Source: Sphingomonas pseudosanguinis (GTDB taxonomy: Bacteria > Pseudomonadota > Alphaproteobacteria > Sphingomonadales > Sphingomonadaceae). From it: 64,000 nucleotides of DNA. The stretch covers positions 186,001-250,000 of the forward strand of contig NZ_JACIDH010000002.1 of assembly GCF_014196255.1 (NCBI RefSeq), read 5' to 3'. The notes under the pieces were generated by a model. That model worked only from the letters and a program-made list of their open reading frames with translations, searched no databases and was not told the origin of the DNA. This document shows, one piece after another, positions 49,438 to 58,855 of the stretch. A program made the position numbers and the translations under genes. Numbering within the stretch: position 1 is the first letter of the stretch; each line of letters begins with the position of its first letter.

Positions 49438-50451
49438 TCAGTTCGCCAGCGCGGCCCGGCGACGCGCGGCGTCCCCCGCCATGGCGATCGCGGCGATCAT
49501 CGCACCGGGATGCGCTTGGTCCTGCCCTGCGATACCGAAGGCGGTGCCGTGATCGGGTGAGGTGCGGACGATCGGCAGACCCAGCGTGATATTGACCCCC
49601 TCGTCGAAATGCAGCGTCTTGATGGGGATCAGCGCTTGGTCGTGATAGCAGCAGAGCACCGCGTCATAGGCGGTGCGCGCACGCGGGTGGAACAGCGTGT
49701 CGGCCGCGAAGGGCCCGGTCGCATCGATCCCCTCCGCACGCAGCTGCGCGATGGCGGGTTCGATCAACTCGATCTCCTCGCGCCCGATCGCGCCGCTTTC
49801 GCCGGCATGGGGGTTGAGCCCGGCAAAGGCCAGGCGCGGTGTGGTGATCCCGAAATTGCGGCACAGACCCCGCGCCGTCGCGCGGCCCTTGGCTACGATC
49901 AGTTCGACCGACAACAGGCCCGATACCGCCGCCAGCGGAACATGGGTGGTGATCGGCACGACGCGCAGGGACGGCCCGGCCAGCATCATCACCGCATTGG
50001 CGCCCGCGACACCGCAGCGCTCGGCGACGAATTCGGTCTGGCCGGGATGGGTGAAGCCGATATCGTAAAGCTGCGCCTTGCTGACCGGCCCCGTGACCAG
50101 CGCCGATGCCGCATCCGACCGGACGAGGCCGACCGCCAGTTCCAGCGCATGGAGCGCACACCGCGCGCCCTCGACATCGGGCTGGCCCGGCGTGATCTCG
50201 CCGGCATCGTCGACCGACAGGATCGGCAGCGCCTGGTCGAAGACCGACACCGCCGCACCGATGTCGCTCACCCGCGCGGTCGGGCCGTTCCATACCCTCT
50301 CGATCGCGCGGGCGTCGCCCACCGCGATGAAGGGGGGCAGCTGGGCGTCATGCCGTGCGGCCCAGGCCTTGGCGATGATCTCCGGCCCGATACCGGCGGG
50401 ATCGCCCATCGAGATCGCCAGAGGCCAGGTCATGGTCATCGCGTCGCTCAC
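49438..50451 (-). CDS. pdxA: 4-hydroxythreonine-4-phosphate dehydrogenase
   Basis: Third enzyme of the DXP-dependent pyridoxal phosphate pathway. The 337-residue protein has [13 protein letters not shown], the metal-binding region with GHTGQ-like [12 protein letters not shown], and HVPLAAV, and GLNPHAGE, and HDQALIPIK with the metal-binding histidines. Start and stop are both coupled: the stop nearly abuts ksgA and the start overlaps surA by four nt. Confidence 0.96.
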   Translation of the reverse strand: MSDAMTMTWPLAISMGDPAGIGPEIIAKAWAARHDAQLPPFIAVGDARAIERVWNGPTARVSDIGAAVSVFDQALPILSVDDAGEITPGQPDVEGARCALHALELAVGLVRSDAASALVTGPVSKAQLYDIGFTHPGQTEFVAERCGVAGANAVMMLAGPSLRVVPITTHVPLAAVSGLLSVELIVAKGRATARGLCRNFGITTPRLAFAGLNPHAGESGAIGREEIELIEPAIAQLRAEGIDATGPFAADTLFHPRARTAYDAVLCCYHDQALIPIKTLHFDEGVNITLGLPIVRTSPDHGTAFGIAGQDQAHPGAMIAAIAMAGDAARRRAALAN

Positions 50452-51830
50452 CGATACTCGATGACCGCGTCACGGCGGAGATCGCGCATCTTCTGATTGG
50501 CGCGCAGATTGACCCGCTGCTGCTCGACCTGGTTCTGGATCTGGTCGCTGGTCGGCAGGTTGCCCGAACGCGGTTCCTCGCGGTCGCACAGCACCAGCGA
50601 GCGGACGCCCTGTTCCGGCGAGCCGAAGGGCGGCGTCGCCTGGCCGATCTGCATCTTCAGCAGAATTTCCTGGAGCGGGGCGGGCAACTGGCGGATCGTG
50701 ACCTGATCATTGTCGACCACTTCCGCCTTCAGCGTCGTCGCCACGCGCTGCACATCGCCGCAGCCGCGAATGGCCTGGGTCGCCTTGGCGAAGTCGGCCG
50801 CGCGCGCGGTCGCCTGCGCCTGGGTGGTGCCGGCGGGGAACTTGATCGTCAGCTGCTTGAGCGACAGGCGCGAATCGCGCGGGTCGGCGGTCAGCACCTG
50901 ACGCTTGTCGGTCAGGTACAGGATCGAGAAGCCGCCCGGAATCTGGATCGGGCCGGCGACCTGGCCGACCTGCATCGACTGCACCGCCGCCTGCAGCTCG
51001 GGGGGCAACTGCGCGCCGCGTACCCAGCCCAGATCGCCGTTCACCGCGCGCGTCGACGCCTCGGAAAAGCTGCGCGCGAAATATTCGAAGGGCTGCTGAC
51101 CCTTCTGGATCTCGGCGATGATCTGGCGCGCATTGGCGAAGACCTGCTGCTGCGTGGCTTCGTTGGCGGAGAGGAAGATTTCCTTGAGGTTATATTCCTC
51201 GGTGCCCTTCGCCGCTTCCAGACGGGCGCGGATGGCGTTCACCTCTTCGTCGCCGACATTGACGTACGGCTCGACCCGCTTGCGCAGATAGCGCGCCCAG
51301 GCCAGCTCGCCCTCGATCTGGCGGCGCATCGAGCGATCCGACGATCCCGCGTCGCGCAGGAAGGCGCTCATCTGCTTCGGCATCTTGCCGAACTGCTGCG
51401 AGAAGCGGGCATAGGCCTGATCGATCTCGGGCGCGGTCACCGTGATCTCGGCGGTCTTGGCCTCCTGGATCTGTAGCGTCTCGTCGATCAGCTGGCGCAG
51501 GATCTGCATCCGCAGACGATCGCGATCCTCGGGCGACAGCTTGGTCACGTTGTTCAGCGCCATGGCCAGCGCCATGCGCTGGTCCAGGTCGGTGCCGGTC
51601 AGCACCGTGTCGTTGACGATCGCGGTCGGCTTGCGAACATTGGGGTCCAGCTTGCCGAACAGCTGAAGATTGGACGGAATGTTCAACCCGCCGGTTTCGG
51701 GCACCGTCTGATCGGCCACCGTCTGCGCCACCGCACCCGCCGCGACCGCCGCCAGCATCATGGCGGCCGCCCCGCGGAAGAAACGGCCCTTGTTACGAAT
51801 GTCCTGCTTCACCGTGTTTGTGATCCTCAT
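50448..51830 (-). CDS. surA: Periplasmic chaperone/peptidyl-prolyl isomerase SurA
   Basis: Escorts outer-membrane proteins to BAM. The 460-residue product has a long basic signal region (MRITNTVKQDIRNKGRFFRG then AAAMMLAAVAAGAVAQ), a SurA N-terminal chaperone domain (NVTKLSPEDRDRLRMQILRQ, QLIDETLQIQEAK), and a parvulin domain at about 205-315 (EIFLSANEATQQQ, DLGWVRGAQLPPEL). The second parvulin domain is weak (RQLPAPLQEILLKMQ). The ATG at 51830 is chosen over one 15 codons upstream. It follows lptD by 58 nt, and BamB and LptD, two partners in the same pathway, are also in the window. Confidence 0.94.
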   Translation of the reverse strand: MRITNTVKQDIRNKGRFFRGAAAMMLAAVAAGAVAQTVADQTVPETGGLNIPSNLQLFGKLDPNVRKPTAIVNDTVLTGTDLDQRMALAMALNNVTKLSPEDRDRLRMQILRQLIDETLQIQEAKTAEITVTAPEIDQAYARFSQQFGKMPKQMSAFLRDAGSSDRSMRRQIEGELAWARYLRKRVEPYVNVGDEEVNAIRARLEAAKGTEEYNLKEIFLSANEATQQQVFANARQIIAEIQKGQQPFEYFARSFSEASTRAVNGDLGWVRGAQLPPELQAAVQSMQVGQVAGPIQIPGGFSILYLTDKRQVLTADPRDSRLSLKQLTIKFPAGTTQAQATARAADFAKATQAIRGCGDVQRVATTLKAEVVDNDQVTIRQLPAPLQEILLKMQIGQATPPFGSPEQGVRSLVLCDREEPRSGNLPTSDQIQNQVEQQRVNLRANQKMRDLRRDAVIEYR

Positions 51831-51888
51831 CACGCCTGCATGGGGCGCGTAACCGTCGCGATATGGGTCGAGCATGCTGAATAGGGGC

Positions 51889-54117
51889 TTAGCGACCGAG
51901 ATTGGTGAACGCCAGCGTCAACAGGAAGCTGTTGCCCGCGCGCGCGTCGCCGGTGTTCACGTAATCGCGCCGCCAGGTAAAGCCCAGGCGAAGGCAATCA
52001 TCTTCATATTGCACGCCCACCCGGTGGCGGATCGGATCGAAACCATCGGACAGCGACAGCGAATCTTCGGACCGATCGGTCAGATCGACGACCGTCGACC
52101 CGAAGGCCGACCAGAAGCGCGCGAACTGCACGCGGCCGGTCAGCCGGATTTCCTCGCGGTCCTGCAAATCCTCGATCGAGGTGAAGATGTTGCGGTTCAA
52201 CCGGATATAGCCCGCCTGGACATAGGTCGCGCGCGAACCGACCGTCGCGTCGATCTCGTTGCGGCGTATCGCGAAACTGTCCTTGTCGATCCGGAAGCGG
52301 TGGGTCAGCGAGACGAAATCGCGGAACCGCACCTCGGTACGCCCGACGATGTCCGACCAGCGATCCGACAGACCGGTGCCCGGATAGAGGATCGTCGGTC
52401 GGTCGTTCAGGCGGAAGCTCTGCCCCACCAGCGTATCGACGGTGAAACCGGGTAGCGTCAGCGCCCATTGCGCGCCGTACGTGATGCGCGTCGAATCCTC
52501 GAACCGGTCATAGCCGGGGAAGCGATTGAGCGCGAAGAGGTTGGAGTCCTCCAAGTCGACGGCGCGCGCATCCTCGTTGGGGATTTCGATGTTGCGGATC
52601 TTAGGGCTGGCGACGATCTGAACGCGCGGGGTGAAGCGCTGGGTGCCGCCCCACAATTCGCCGACGAACGGCCATTTCACATCGACCGCCAGCGCCCCGA
52701 TCGCGCGGCCCTGAAAGCCCTCCAGTCCCTGATAGACCAAAGGCGTCGAGACGATGTTGTTGGAATTATAGGCATCGCCGCGCGCATAGGCGGTGAAGGT
52801 CACCTCCTGGCCCCAATTGGTCAGGCGACGCAGGTCCCAGCGCATGCTGGCAAAGGCGCGCTGCGTATCCTGTCCCTCGGTCCGGCTGATGGCGAGCGTA
52901 TTGAGCTGCATCTCGAACTTGCCGCCGAGCAGGCCGTCGTCGAAGCGGCGGCGATAGTCGATCTCTGGCAAGGCGATCGGCTGCTGACCCTGGGGATCGT
53001 TGACGCGTAGCGTCTGCACGTACCAGCCGTTGATCGCGAAATAGCTGTTCTGGTCGATCCGTTCCAGGCTGGCGGTGGTGCGCAGCCGGTCGTCGCGCGA
53101 AATATCGTAGCGGCGCAGGAAGGTGCGGTCGGTCGTCAGGCGAAGCGATCCCGACAGACTCCATTCGGGCGAGAACTGGAACCGCCCGACACCGTCCAAA
53201 TAGCCGCGAAACGCCTGGGTCGTGTCGGTCGGGTTCAGCGTGTTCAGGTCGTCGCTGCGCCGGCTGGCGGTCGCATAGCCCGTGATCCGATAGGCGCCGA
53301 GCGAATTCAGCGCTTCATATTGCGCCTCCATCATCGGCAGCACGGCGGTGAAGACGTGCGGCGTCACGGTCACGCCGCGATTGGGGGCGAGCCGCCAATA
53401 ATAGGGAACCGCCACCTCGACGCCGTTGACGCGGTCGAGCCGGATGTCGGGCGTCAGGAAACCGCTGTCACCGCCCGAGCCGATCGGCGCCGACAGGCGG
53501 GGCAGGGGGATGCTGGGCAGGCCGAACAGGTTGAGCCGCGCGCCATTGAAATAGACGCGCTCGCGATCGGGACGATACGTGACGCGGACCGCCGTGATCT
53601 TCCACGACGGCTCCTTGGGGCAGCCCTCCGACGTCTCGACCGCGCAAGGGGTATAGGCGGCGCGTTCCAGGTTGACCGTGCCATCGGCCTGTCGCGTGCC
53701 CCGATCGGCGGCCAGGCGGCCGCCCTGCTCCAGCACGACCAGCATATTGTCGACCATGCCGTCCTTCAGCGAATCGGTCAGCTCGATCTGGTCGCCGTAA
53801 GCGATGTCGCCCTGCGGGTTGGTCACCGCAATGTTGCCGGTCGCCAGCACCTTGCCCGTCTTGCGGTTCCAGGTGACCTTGTCGGCGCGCAGCCGCTCAC
53901 CCTGGCGGTTCATGCGGACATCGCCGGTCGCGGTCACGATATCGGCGTTGATGTCATATTCCAGCTGCCCGGCGCTGAACTTCACCTGATCGGGGTCCTC
54001 GGGCGCGGGGCCGTCGGCGGGCGGCGGCGACACGGGCCGGTCCTGCAGGTCCTGACCGAATACGGGCTGGGCTGCGAGAAGAGCGAGGGGCAGCGCGCTG
54101 CCGGTCAAAAGGGTCAT
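51889..54117 (-). CDS. lptD: LPS-assembly protein LptD
   Basis: Outer-membrane beta-barrel that inserts lipopolysaccharide or other surface lipids with LptE. The 742-residue product has a signal peptide (TLLTGSALPLALLAAQPVFG), an OstA-like N-domain (LEYDINADIVTATGDVRMNR, KVLATGNIAVTNPQGDIAYG) and a long C-terminal barrel ending in LLTLAFTNLGR. Cysteines at TPCAVETSEGCPKEP would pair. Start is uncertain: ATG 54117, or a GTG three codons upstream, with no clear ribosome site. First gene of the operon; divergent from pepA. Confidence 0.94.
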   Translation of the reverse strand: MTLLTGSALPLALLAAQPVFGQDLQDRPVSPPPADGPAPEDPDQVKFSAGQLEYDINADIVTATGDVRMNRQGERLRADKVTWNRKTGKVLATGNIAVTNPQGDIAYGDQIELTDSLKDGMVDNMLVVLEQGGRLAADRGTRQADGTVNLERAAYTPCAVETSEGCPKEPSWKITAVRVTYRPDRERVYFNGARLNLFGLPSIPLPRLSAPIGSGGDSGFLTPDIRLDRVNGVEVAVPYYWRLAPNRGVTVTPHVFTAVLPMMEAQYEALNSLGAYRITGYATASRRSDDLNTLNPTDTTQAFRGYLDGVGRFQFSPEWSLSGSLRLTTDRTFLRRYDISRDDRLRTTASLERIDQNSYFAINGWYVQTLRVNDPQGQQPIALPEIDYRRRFDDGLLGGKFEMQLNTLAISRTEGQDTQRAFASMRWDLRRLTNWGQEVTFTAYARGDAYNSNNIVSTPLVYQGLEGFQGRAIGALAVDVKWPFVGELWGGTQRFTPRVQIVASPKIRNIEIPNEDARAVDLEDSNLFALNRFPGYDRFEDSTRITYGAQWALTLPGFTVDTLVGQSFRLNDRPTILYPGTGLSDRWSDIVGRTEVRFRDFVSLTHRFRIDKDSFAIRRNEIDATVGSRATYVQAGYIRLNRNIFTSIEDLQDREEIRLTGRVQFARFWSAFGSTVVDLTDRSEDSLSLSDGFDPIRHRVGVQYEDDCLRLGFTWRRDYVNTGDARAGNSFLLTLAFTNLGR

Positions 54118-54297
54118 TCGCAACACGATGATACCAGATCCGTCCTTGCCGACATGATGAAAGCCTCCCCCCGGCAGGGTGACGGCGCGAATGGTCCGCC
54201 TATCGCATCACCGGCCCTTCGCTGCAATCGCGTGCTTGCCACGCCCGTCCCAGCGCCTAGATGGTAGCAACAGTTATTTGTTCATCAGGGGTTTCCC

Positions 54298-55764
54298 ATG
54301 CAGATCGCCTTCACCTCCACCGTCGATGCCGGCGATGTCTTCGTCCTTCCCGTTGCGAAGGGAAGCAAGGACTTCGGTCAAGCCGGCGGAGCGGACATGG
54401 TCTCGCTCGCGCTGGCGGCGGCGGAGGCCAACCGGTTCAAGGGCGATGCCGGCAGCAGCGTCGAGCTGTTCGTGCCGTTCGACGGGAGGGCGCGGCGCAT
54501 CCTGATGCTGGGCGTGGGTGACGGGACCGAGGCGGACTGGCGCAAGGCGGGCGGCGCGCTGACCGCCAAGCTGTTGACGACCGCCTCCTCGGCGTCGCTC
54601 GTGCTGACCGGTCTGGGGACCAAGCCCTCGGCGGCGGCCGTGGCCGCCTTTGCCGGTGCGGCGGTCCAGCGCGGCTGGCGCCACGACGTCTATCGCACCA
54701 AGCTGCCCGAGGCATCCAAGCCCATGCTGACGCGTGTCGCGATCGTCGATGCGGGTGCCGAGGCGGAAGCCGCTTATGCCGCGATCCACGCGGTCAATGG
54801 CGGTCTGGAACTGACCCGTACGCTCGTGTCCGAGCCGCCGAACAAGCTCTACCCCGAAACCTTCGTCGAGCGCGTCCTGAACGACGTCGAGGGCCTGGGT
54901 CTGGAAGTCACCGTGCTCGACGAGGCGCAGATGCGCGATCTGGGCATGGGCGCGCTTCTGGGTGTCAGCCAGGGGTCGGTGCGTGAAGGACGCCTGCTCG
55001 TCCTGAAGTGGAATGGCGGTGCGGCCGATGCGGAAACGCTGGCGCTGGTCGGCAAGGGCGTGACCTTTGACACCGGCGGCATCTCGATCAAGCCGGCGGC
55101 CGGCATGGAGGACATGAAGTGGGACATGGGCGGTGCCGGTGCGGTCGCGGGTGCGATGAAGGCGATCGCCGCGCGCAAGGCCAAGGCCAATGTCGTCGGC
55201 GTCATGGGCCTGGTCGAGAACATGCCCGACGGCAATGCCCAGCGCCCCGGTGACGTCGTCACCTCGATGTCGGGCCAGACCATCGAGGTCATCAACACCG
55301 ACGCCGAGGGCCGTCTGGTCCTGTGCGATGCGCTGACCTGGGTCCAGAAGACGCATGCGCCCTCGACCATCGTCGATCTCGCCACGCTGACCGGCGCGAT
55401 GATCATCAGCCTGGGTAACGAGCATGGCGGCCTGTTCGCCAATGACGATTCGTTGGCCGACGCGCTGCTTGCGGCGGGCAAGGCGACCGACGAGAAGCTG
55501 TGGCGCTTCCCGCTGTCCGATGCCTATGACAAGCTGATCGACAGCCAGATCGCCGACATGAAGAATGTCGGTCCGCGCGGCGGCGGCTCGATTACGGCGG
55601 CGCAGTTCCTGAAGCGCTATATCAATGACGGGGTCGCCTGGGCGCATCTCGACATCGCCGGCATGGTCTGGTCGGACAAGCCGGGCGTCAACCACGACAA
55701 GGGCGCGACCGGTTACGGTGTGCGCCTGCTCGACCGGTTCGTCGCGGACCGGTTCGAGGCCTGA
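54298..55764 (+). CDS. pepA: Leucyl aminopeptidase
   Basis: Hexameric zinc/manganese aminopeptidase of family M17. The 488-residue protein has GKGVTFDTGGISIKP (metal and catalytic Lys), MGGAGAVAGAM, and the signature NTDAEGRL at 333-340. The N-terminal domain is the usual less conserved macro-like part. AGGGG lies six nt before the ATG. The adjacent holC gene (22-nt gap) is a common partner in proteobacteria. Confidence 0.96.
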   Translation: MQIAFTSTVDAGDVFVLPVAKGSKDFGQAGGADMVSLALAAAEANRFKGDAGSSVELFVPFDGRARRILMLGVGDGTEADWRKAGGALTAKLLTTASSASLVLTGLGTKPSAAAVAAFAGAAVQRGWRHDVYRTKLPEASKPMLTRVAIVDAGAEAEAAYAAIHAVNGGLELTRTLVSEPPNKLYPETFVERVLNDVEGLGLEVTVLDEAQMRDLGMGALLGVSQGSVREGRLLVLKWNGGAADAETLALVGKGVTFDTGGISIKPAAGMEDMKWDMGGAGAVAGAMKAIAARKAKANVVGVMGLVENMPDGNAQRPGDVVTSMSGQTIEVINTDAEGRLVLCDALTWVQKTHAPSTIVDLATLTGAMIISLGNEHGGLFANDDSLADALLAAGKATDEKLWRFPLSDAYDKLIDSQIADMKNVGPRGGGSITAAQFLKRYINDGVAWAHLDIAGMVWSDKPGVNHDKGATGYGVRLLDRFVADRFEA

Positions 55765-55786
55765 TCGACAAGCGGGAGCGGCGCCG

Positions 55787-56227
55787 ATGCAGGTCGACTT
55801 CTATCATCTGACCATGGCGCCGCTCGACCGGTTGCTGCCCGTCATCGCCGATCGCGTGATGGCCGGCGGCGGCCGCCTGCTGATCGTCAGCGGCGATGCC
55901 GACCAGCGCGCCGCGCTCGACCGGCAACTCTGGATGGTGCCGGCGGACGGTTTCCTGCCCCACGCCCAGGCGGGGGAGGGGAACGATGGCATCCAGCCGA
56001 TCCTGATCGCGGCCGATGTGCAGCCGACGAACGGCGCACGCCATGTCGCGCTGGCGGACGGCCAGTGGCGTGACGAGGCGCTGAGCTTCGAGCGCGCCTT
56101 CCACTTCTTCGATGGTGACCGCATTGCCGAGGCCCGCGCGGCATGGCGTGCGCTGGCCGACCGCGAGGGCGTCGAGCGCCGATACTGGAAGCAGAACGAC
56201 CAGGGCCGCTGGGAACAGGCGGCCTGA
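55787..56227 (+). CDS. holC: DNA polymerase III chi subunit
   Basis: Clamp-loader accessory subunit that contacts SSB. The 146-residue protein has the HolC start [20 protein letters not shown], the [20 protein letters not shown] segment and LNDGA-like DGIQPILIA, then [17 protein letters not shown]. The start ATG is set by GGGAG eight nt upstream. The open frame upstream overlaps pepA and is a shadow. It forms a pepA-holC operon. Confidence 0.93.
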   Translation: MQVDFYHLTMAPLDRLLPVIADRVMAGGGRLLIVSGDADQRAALDRQLWMVPADGFLPHAQAGEGNDGIQPILIAADVQPTNGARHVALADGQWRDEALSFERAFHFFDGDRIAEARAAWRALADREGVERRYWKQNDQGRWEQAA

Positions 56228-56230
56228 CAG

Positions 56231-56353
56231 TCCTCCCCGGCACGGGGAGGGGGACCAGCGAAGCTGGTGGAGGGGGTTCTCCACTAAGGACATTCCTTGC
56301 GGGACACCCCCTCCGTCAGACCTCCGGCCTGCTACCTCCCCGTGTCGGGGGGA
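56231..56353. repeat. Composite palindromic intergenic element between holC and ndk
   Basis: About 123 bp with nested symmetry. Outer arms CCTCCCCGGCACGGGGAGG (a hairpin by itself, 56232-56250) and ACCTCCCCGTGTCGGGGGG (56334-56352); inner arms GGTGGAGGGGG near 56265 and CCCCCTCCG near 56307; and a small hairpin ACCAGCGAAGCTGGT at 56254-56268. This GC-rich layout is typical of repeats spread through alphaproteobacterial genomes. It may end the holC transcript. Unrelated to the REP-like element elsewhere in the window. Confidence 0.8.
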
Positions 56354-56445
56354 TCGATCTCCATAAGACATTGCATTGCTTCCCCGCCCCGACTAGGGCG
56401 ACGCCACTTCCAGCCAACCATTATTTCAGGAGCTGCGTGACCATC

Positions 56446-56868
56446 ATGGCCGCGAACCGTACTTTTTCGATCATCAAGCCCGACGCCACCCGCCGCAACC
56501 TGACCGGTGCCGTCACCAAGATGCTGGAGGAAGCCGGCCTGCGCGTCGTCGCCTCGAAGCGCATCCAGATGACCCGCGAGCAGGCCGAAGGCTTCTATGC
56601 GGTCCACAAGGAGCGCCCCTTCTTCAACGATCTGGTCGAGTTCATGATCTCGGGTCCGGTCGTCGTGCAGGTGCTGGAGGGCGAGAACGCCATGCAGCGC
56701 AACCGCGACATCATGGGCGCGACCAACCCCGCGAACGCCGAGCCGGGCACGATCCGCAAGGAACTGGCCGAGTCGATCGAAGCCAACACCGTCCATGGTT
56801 CGGACTCGGACGAGAATGCCGAGATCGAGATCGCCTATTTCTTCAAGCCCGAAGAAATCGTCGGCTGA
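56446..56868 (+). CDS. ndk: Nucleoside diphosphate kinase
   Basis: Transfers phosphate from ATP to other NDPs via a phosphohistidine. The 140-residue protein has [16 protein letters not shown], the active His117 in ANTVHGSDS and the usual length for the family. AGGAG (56428-56432) is four nt before a GTG at 56437 and 13 nt before the ATG, so translation may start at GTG and add three residues; the ATG gives the conserved [12 protein letters not shown]. The GNAT gene starts inside the stop codon. Confidence 0.97.
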   Translation: MAANRTFSIIKPDATRRNLTGAVTKMLEEAGLRVVASKRIQMTREQAEGFYAVHKERPFFNDLVEFMISGPVVVQVLEGENAMQRNRDIMGATNPANAEPGTIRKELAESIEANTVHGSDSDENAEIEIAYFFKPEEIVG

Positions 56869-57386
56869 TGATCTGGCGGCTGCGACGCGCGGAGCCGGGC
56901 GATGGTCCGGCGCTGTCGCTCGTCGCAGCCGCCAGTTTCCTCGAGACATTTGCCGGGATCATCGCTGGTTCCGACATGGTGCGCCACTGCACCCTGAATA
57001 GTTCCCCCGACAAGTTCGAGACGTGGATCGCCGACGCAAAGAGCGTCGCCACCCTGGCCGAACATTCCGATGGCGCAGCGCCCGTCGGTTATACGCTGCT
57101 CGTGCCGCCCGATCTGCCGGTTCCGACCGATGGCCACGACATCGAACTTCGCCGCATCTATGCCCTATCGCTAACGCGCGGCACCGGCCTTGGCCACAAG
57201 TTGATGGCCCGGGCGATCGACGATGCGCGTGCGATGGGAAAGCGCCGGATGCTGCTCGGCGTGCTGGGCATCAACGCGCAGGCGCGTGCCTTCTACGAGC
57301 GGGAGGGCTTCACCCTTGCCGGCGAACGGCAGTTTCGGGTCGGCGGTACCGTCTATAATGACGTGGTGTACGGCCGGGCGCTGTAA
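56868..57386 (+). CDS. GNAT-family N-acetyltransferase
   Basis: A 172-residue acetyl-CoA-dependent transferase. The GNAT core is visible: ELRRIYALSLTRGTGLGHKL (motif A with the RGTGLG acetyl-CoA loop) and LLGVLGINAQARAFYEREGF (motif B). The N-terminal RRAEPGDGPALSLVAAASF is typical. Substrate cannot be told. It overlaps the ndk stop (TGATG) and is probably co-translated with it. Convergent with the transmembrane gene at 57397. Confidence 0.88.
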   Translation: MIWRLRRAEPGDGPALSLVAAASFLETFAGIIAGSDMVRHCTLNSSPDKFETWIADAKSVATLAEHSDGAAPVGYTLLVPPDLPVPTDGHDIELRRIYALSLTRGTGLGHKLMARAIDDARAMGKRRMLLGVLGINAQARAFYEREGFTLAGERQFRVGGTVYNDVVYGRAL

Positions 57387-57396
57387 ACGCCCAGGC

Positions 57397-57996
57397 TCAG
57401 GGCTGCCTGGCCGTCCAGGCGGCGTCGAGCTTCGCGACCGTCCCATTGCGATCGCGGAGCCTTAGCCCCTCCAATCGCAACGTCCGCCCGCGCAACAGCC
57501 GGCCATGGGTGCTCCAAATGAGATCATACAGGCCGCTGACCGTCCGGGCGCTATCGCCGTCCCAGTAGCGGGTGGTGATCAGTACAGGCAGACGGCCTTC
57601 CCGCGTATCGGCCTGTCCATCGGTCAGTGCCAGCATCGGGCCGGCAATGGGGTCGGCGTCGATCACGGGATCACCGACCGGCGCCTGCCTGGCGATCCCC
57701 GACTTGGTCGGGAACGCGATCACGACATCCTGGATGTCATGGTTCGGGTCACGCAGGGTCAGGCGGCGGCCATCGCCCTCGACCGTGGCGGCCAGGTCCA
57801 GCCGACCGCGCTCGTGCCGCTGGGCGCTGGCGGAGGCGGCCTTATCGGCGGCTTCGCTGCGCCGCTGGGACCAGTTGAGATAGAGGGTCAGCGAGGCGAC
57901 GATCAGGCCCGCGACCGCCACGAACTCCGCCAGGGTCAGCAGCCGGCGGCGCGACTTGGCGCGCTCGGCGGCCTCGTCGCCCGCCGTTCCGCTCAT
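57397..57996 (-). CDS. Single-pass membrane protein of unknown function
   Basis: A 199-residue protein. A short basic cytoplasmic N-terminus (AERAKSRRRLLT) and one membrane segment at about 22-42 (LAEFVAVAGLIVASLTLYLN) are followed by a short helical stretch with many Ala/Lys/Arg and an extracytoplasmic beta-rich domain (about 70-199; RLDLAATVEGDGRRLTLRDP, GRLPVLITTRYWDGD). I do not recognise the family. It is last in the purM-purN operon, overlapping the YjbR-like gene by four nt, so it is co-expressed with purine genes. Confidence 0.75.
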   Translation of the reverse strand: MSGTAGDEAAERAKSRRRLLTLAEFVAVAGLIVASLTLYLNWSQRRSEAADKAASASAQRHERGRLDLAATVEGDGRRLTLRDPNHDIQDVVIAFPTKSGIARQAPVGDPVIDADPIAGPMLALTDGQADTREGRLPVLITTRYWDGDSARTVSGLYDLIWSTHGRLLRGRTLRLEGLRLRDRNGTVAKLDAAWTARQP

Positions 57997-58280
57997 CGCC
58001 CGCCGGCCTCCAGCAATTCGGTCGGCGCGACCAGTTCCCAGCTTCGCGCGATCCGGTCCTCGATCAACGTCCAGTCGAGGTCGCCGGACAGCGCGATATC
58101 GCTCCAGCGGGGTGGATTGCCCTCATCGGCGACACAGAGCTGCAGCGCCGACCCGTCACGGCTCATGCGGGCGAACGGCTCGCCCTCGACCAGGAAACGG
58201 GTTTGGCCATCGGCGTCGTCCTCGGTCGTGCCGGGCAGTAGCAGGGCGATGTCGCGGATGCGGGAGAGGGTATCGGTCAT
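57993..58280 (-). CDS. MmcQ/YjbR-like protein
   Basis: A 95-residue protein similar to the MmcQ/YjbR DNA-binding-like family, a small CyaY-like fold. Family hints are IRDIALLLPGTTEDD, RFLVEGEPFARMSRDG, and IEDRIARSWELVAP near the end. Family members have unclear roles; DNA binding is a proposal. It overlaps purN by four nt and the next gene by four, so it is translated within the purine operon. Confidence 0.75.
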   Translation of the reverse strand: MTDTLSRIRDIALLLPGTTEDDADGQTRFLVEGEPFARMSRDGSALQLCVADEGNPPRWSDIALSGDLDWTLIEDRIARSWELVAPTELLEAGGR

Positions 58281-58855
58281 CGACGCACGAACTCCGTCAG
58301 GACTTGGGGGTAGAGTCGGTGTTCCTCAACGAGCACGCGCGCCGCGAGTGCCGTGGCATCGTCACCCGGCAGGATCGGCACCTCGGCCTGGCCCAGCACC
58401 TCGCCGTCATCCAGCTCCTCGGTGACGATATGCACCGAGCAGCCCGCCTTCGCGTCACCCGCCGCGATCGCGCGGGCATGGGTGTCCAGCCCCTTGTAGA
58501 GTGGGAGCAGCGACGGGTGGATATTGACGATACGCCCCCGCCACCGCGCGACGAAATCGCCCGACAACAGCCGCATATAGCCGGCCAGTGCGATCACCTC
58601 GACACCCGCACTGCGCAGCGCCTGATCGATCGCGGCCTCATAGGCTGGCTTGCCGATCCCCTTGGGCGACAAGGCGAAGGTCGCGATCCCCTGTTCGGCC
58701 GCCCAGGCCAGCCCCGCCGCCTCGGGCTTGTCCGAGGCGACGAGTGCGACGTCATAGCCGGCATCGGCCGCACGCGACGCCGCGACCAGCGATTGCATGT
58801 TGGAGCCGCGGCCGGAAATCAGGATACCGACCTTCGCCCGGCCGTCAGGCCGCAT
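58277..58855 (-). CDS. purN: Phosphoribosylglycinamide formyltransferase (folate-dependent)
   Basis: Third step of purine synthesis: formylates GAR with 10-formyl-THF. The 192-residue protein has [14 protein letters not shown], and the catalytic Asn111-His113 ([13 protein letters not shown]) and Asp149 ([11 protein letters not shown]). It overlaps purM by 11 nt. Gene order purM-purN is usual. Confidence 0.96.
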   Translation of the reverse strand: MRPDGRAKVGILISGRGSNMQSLVAASRAADAGYDVALVASDKPEAAGLAWAAEQGIATFALSPKGIGKPAYEAAIDQALRSAGVEVIALAGYMRLLSGDFVARWRGRIVNIHPSLLPLYKGLDTHARAIAAGDAKAGCSVHIVTEELDDGEVLGQAEVPILPGDDATALAARVLVEEHRLYPQVLTEFVRR

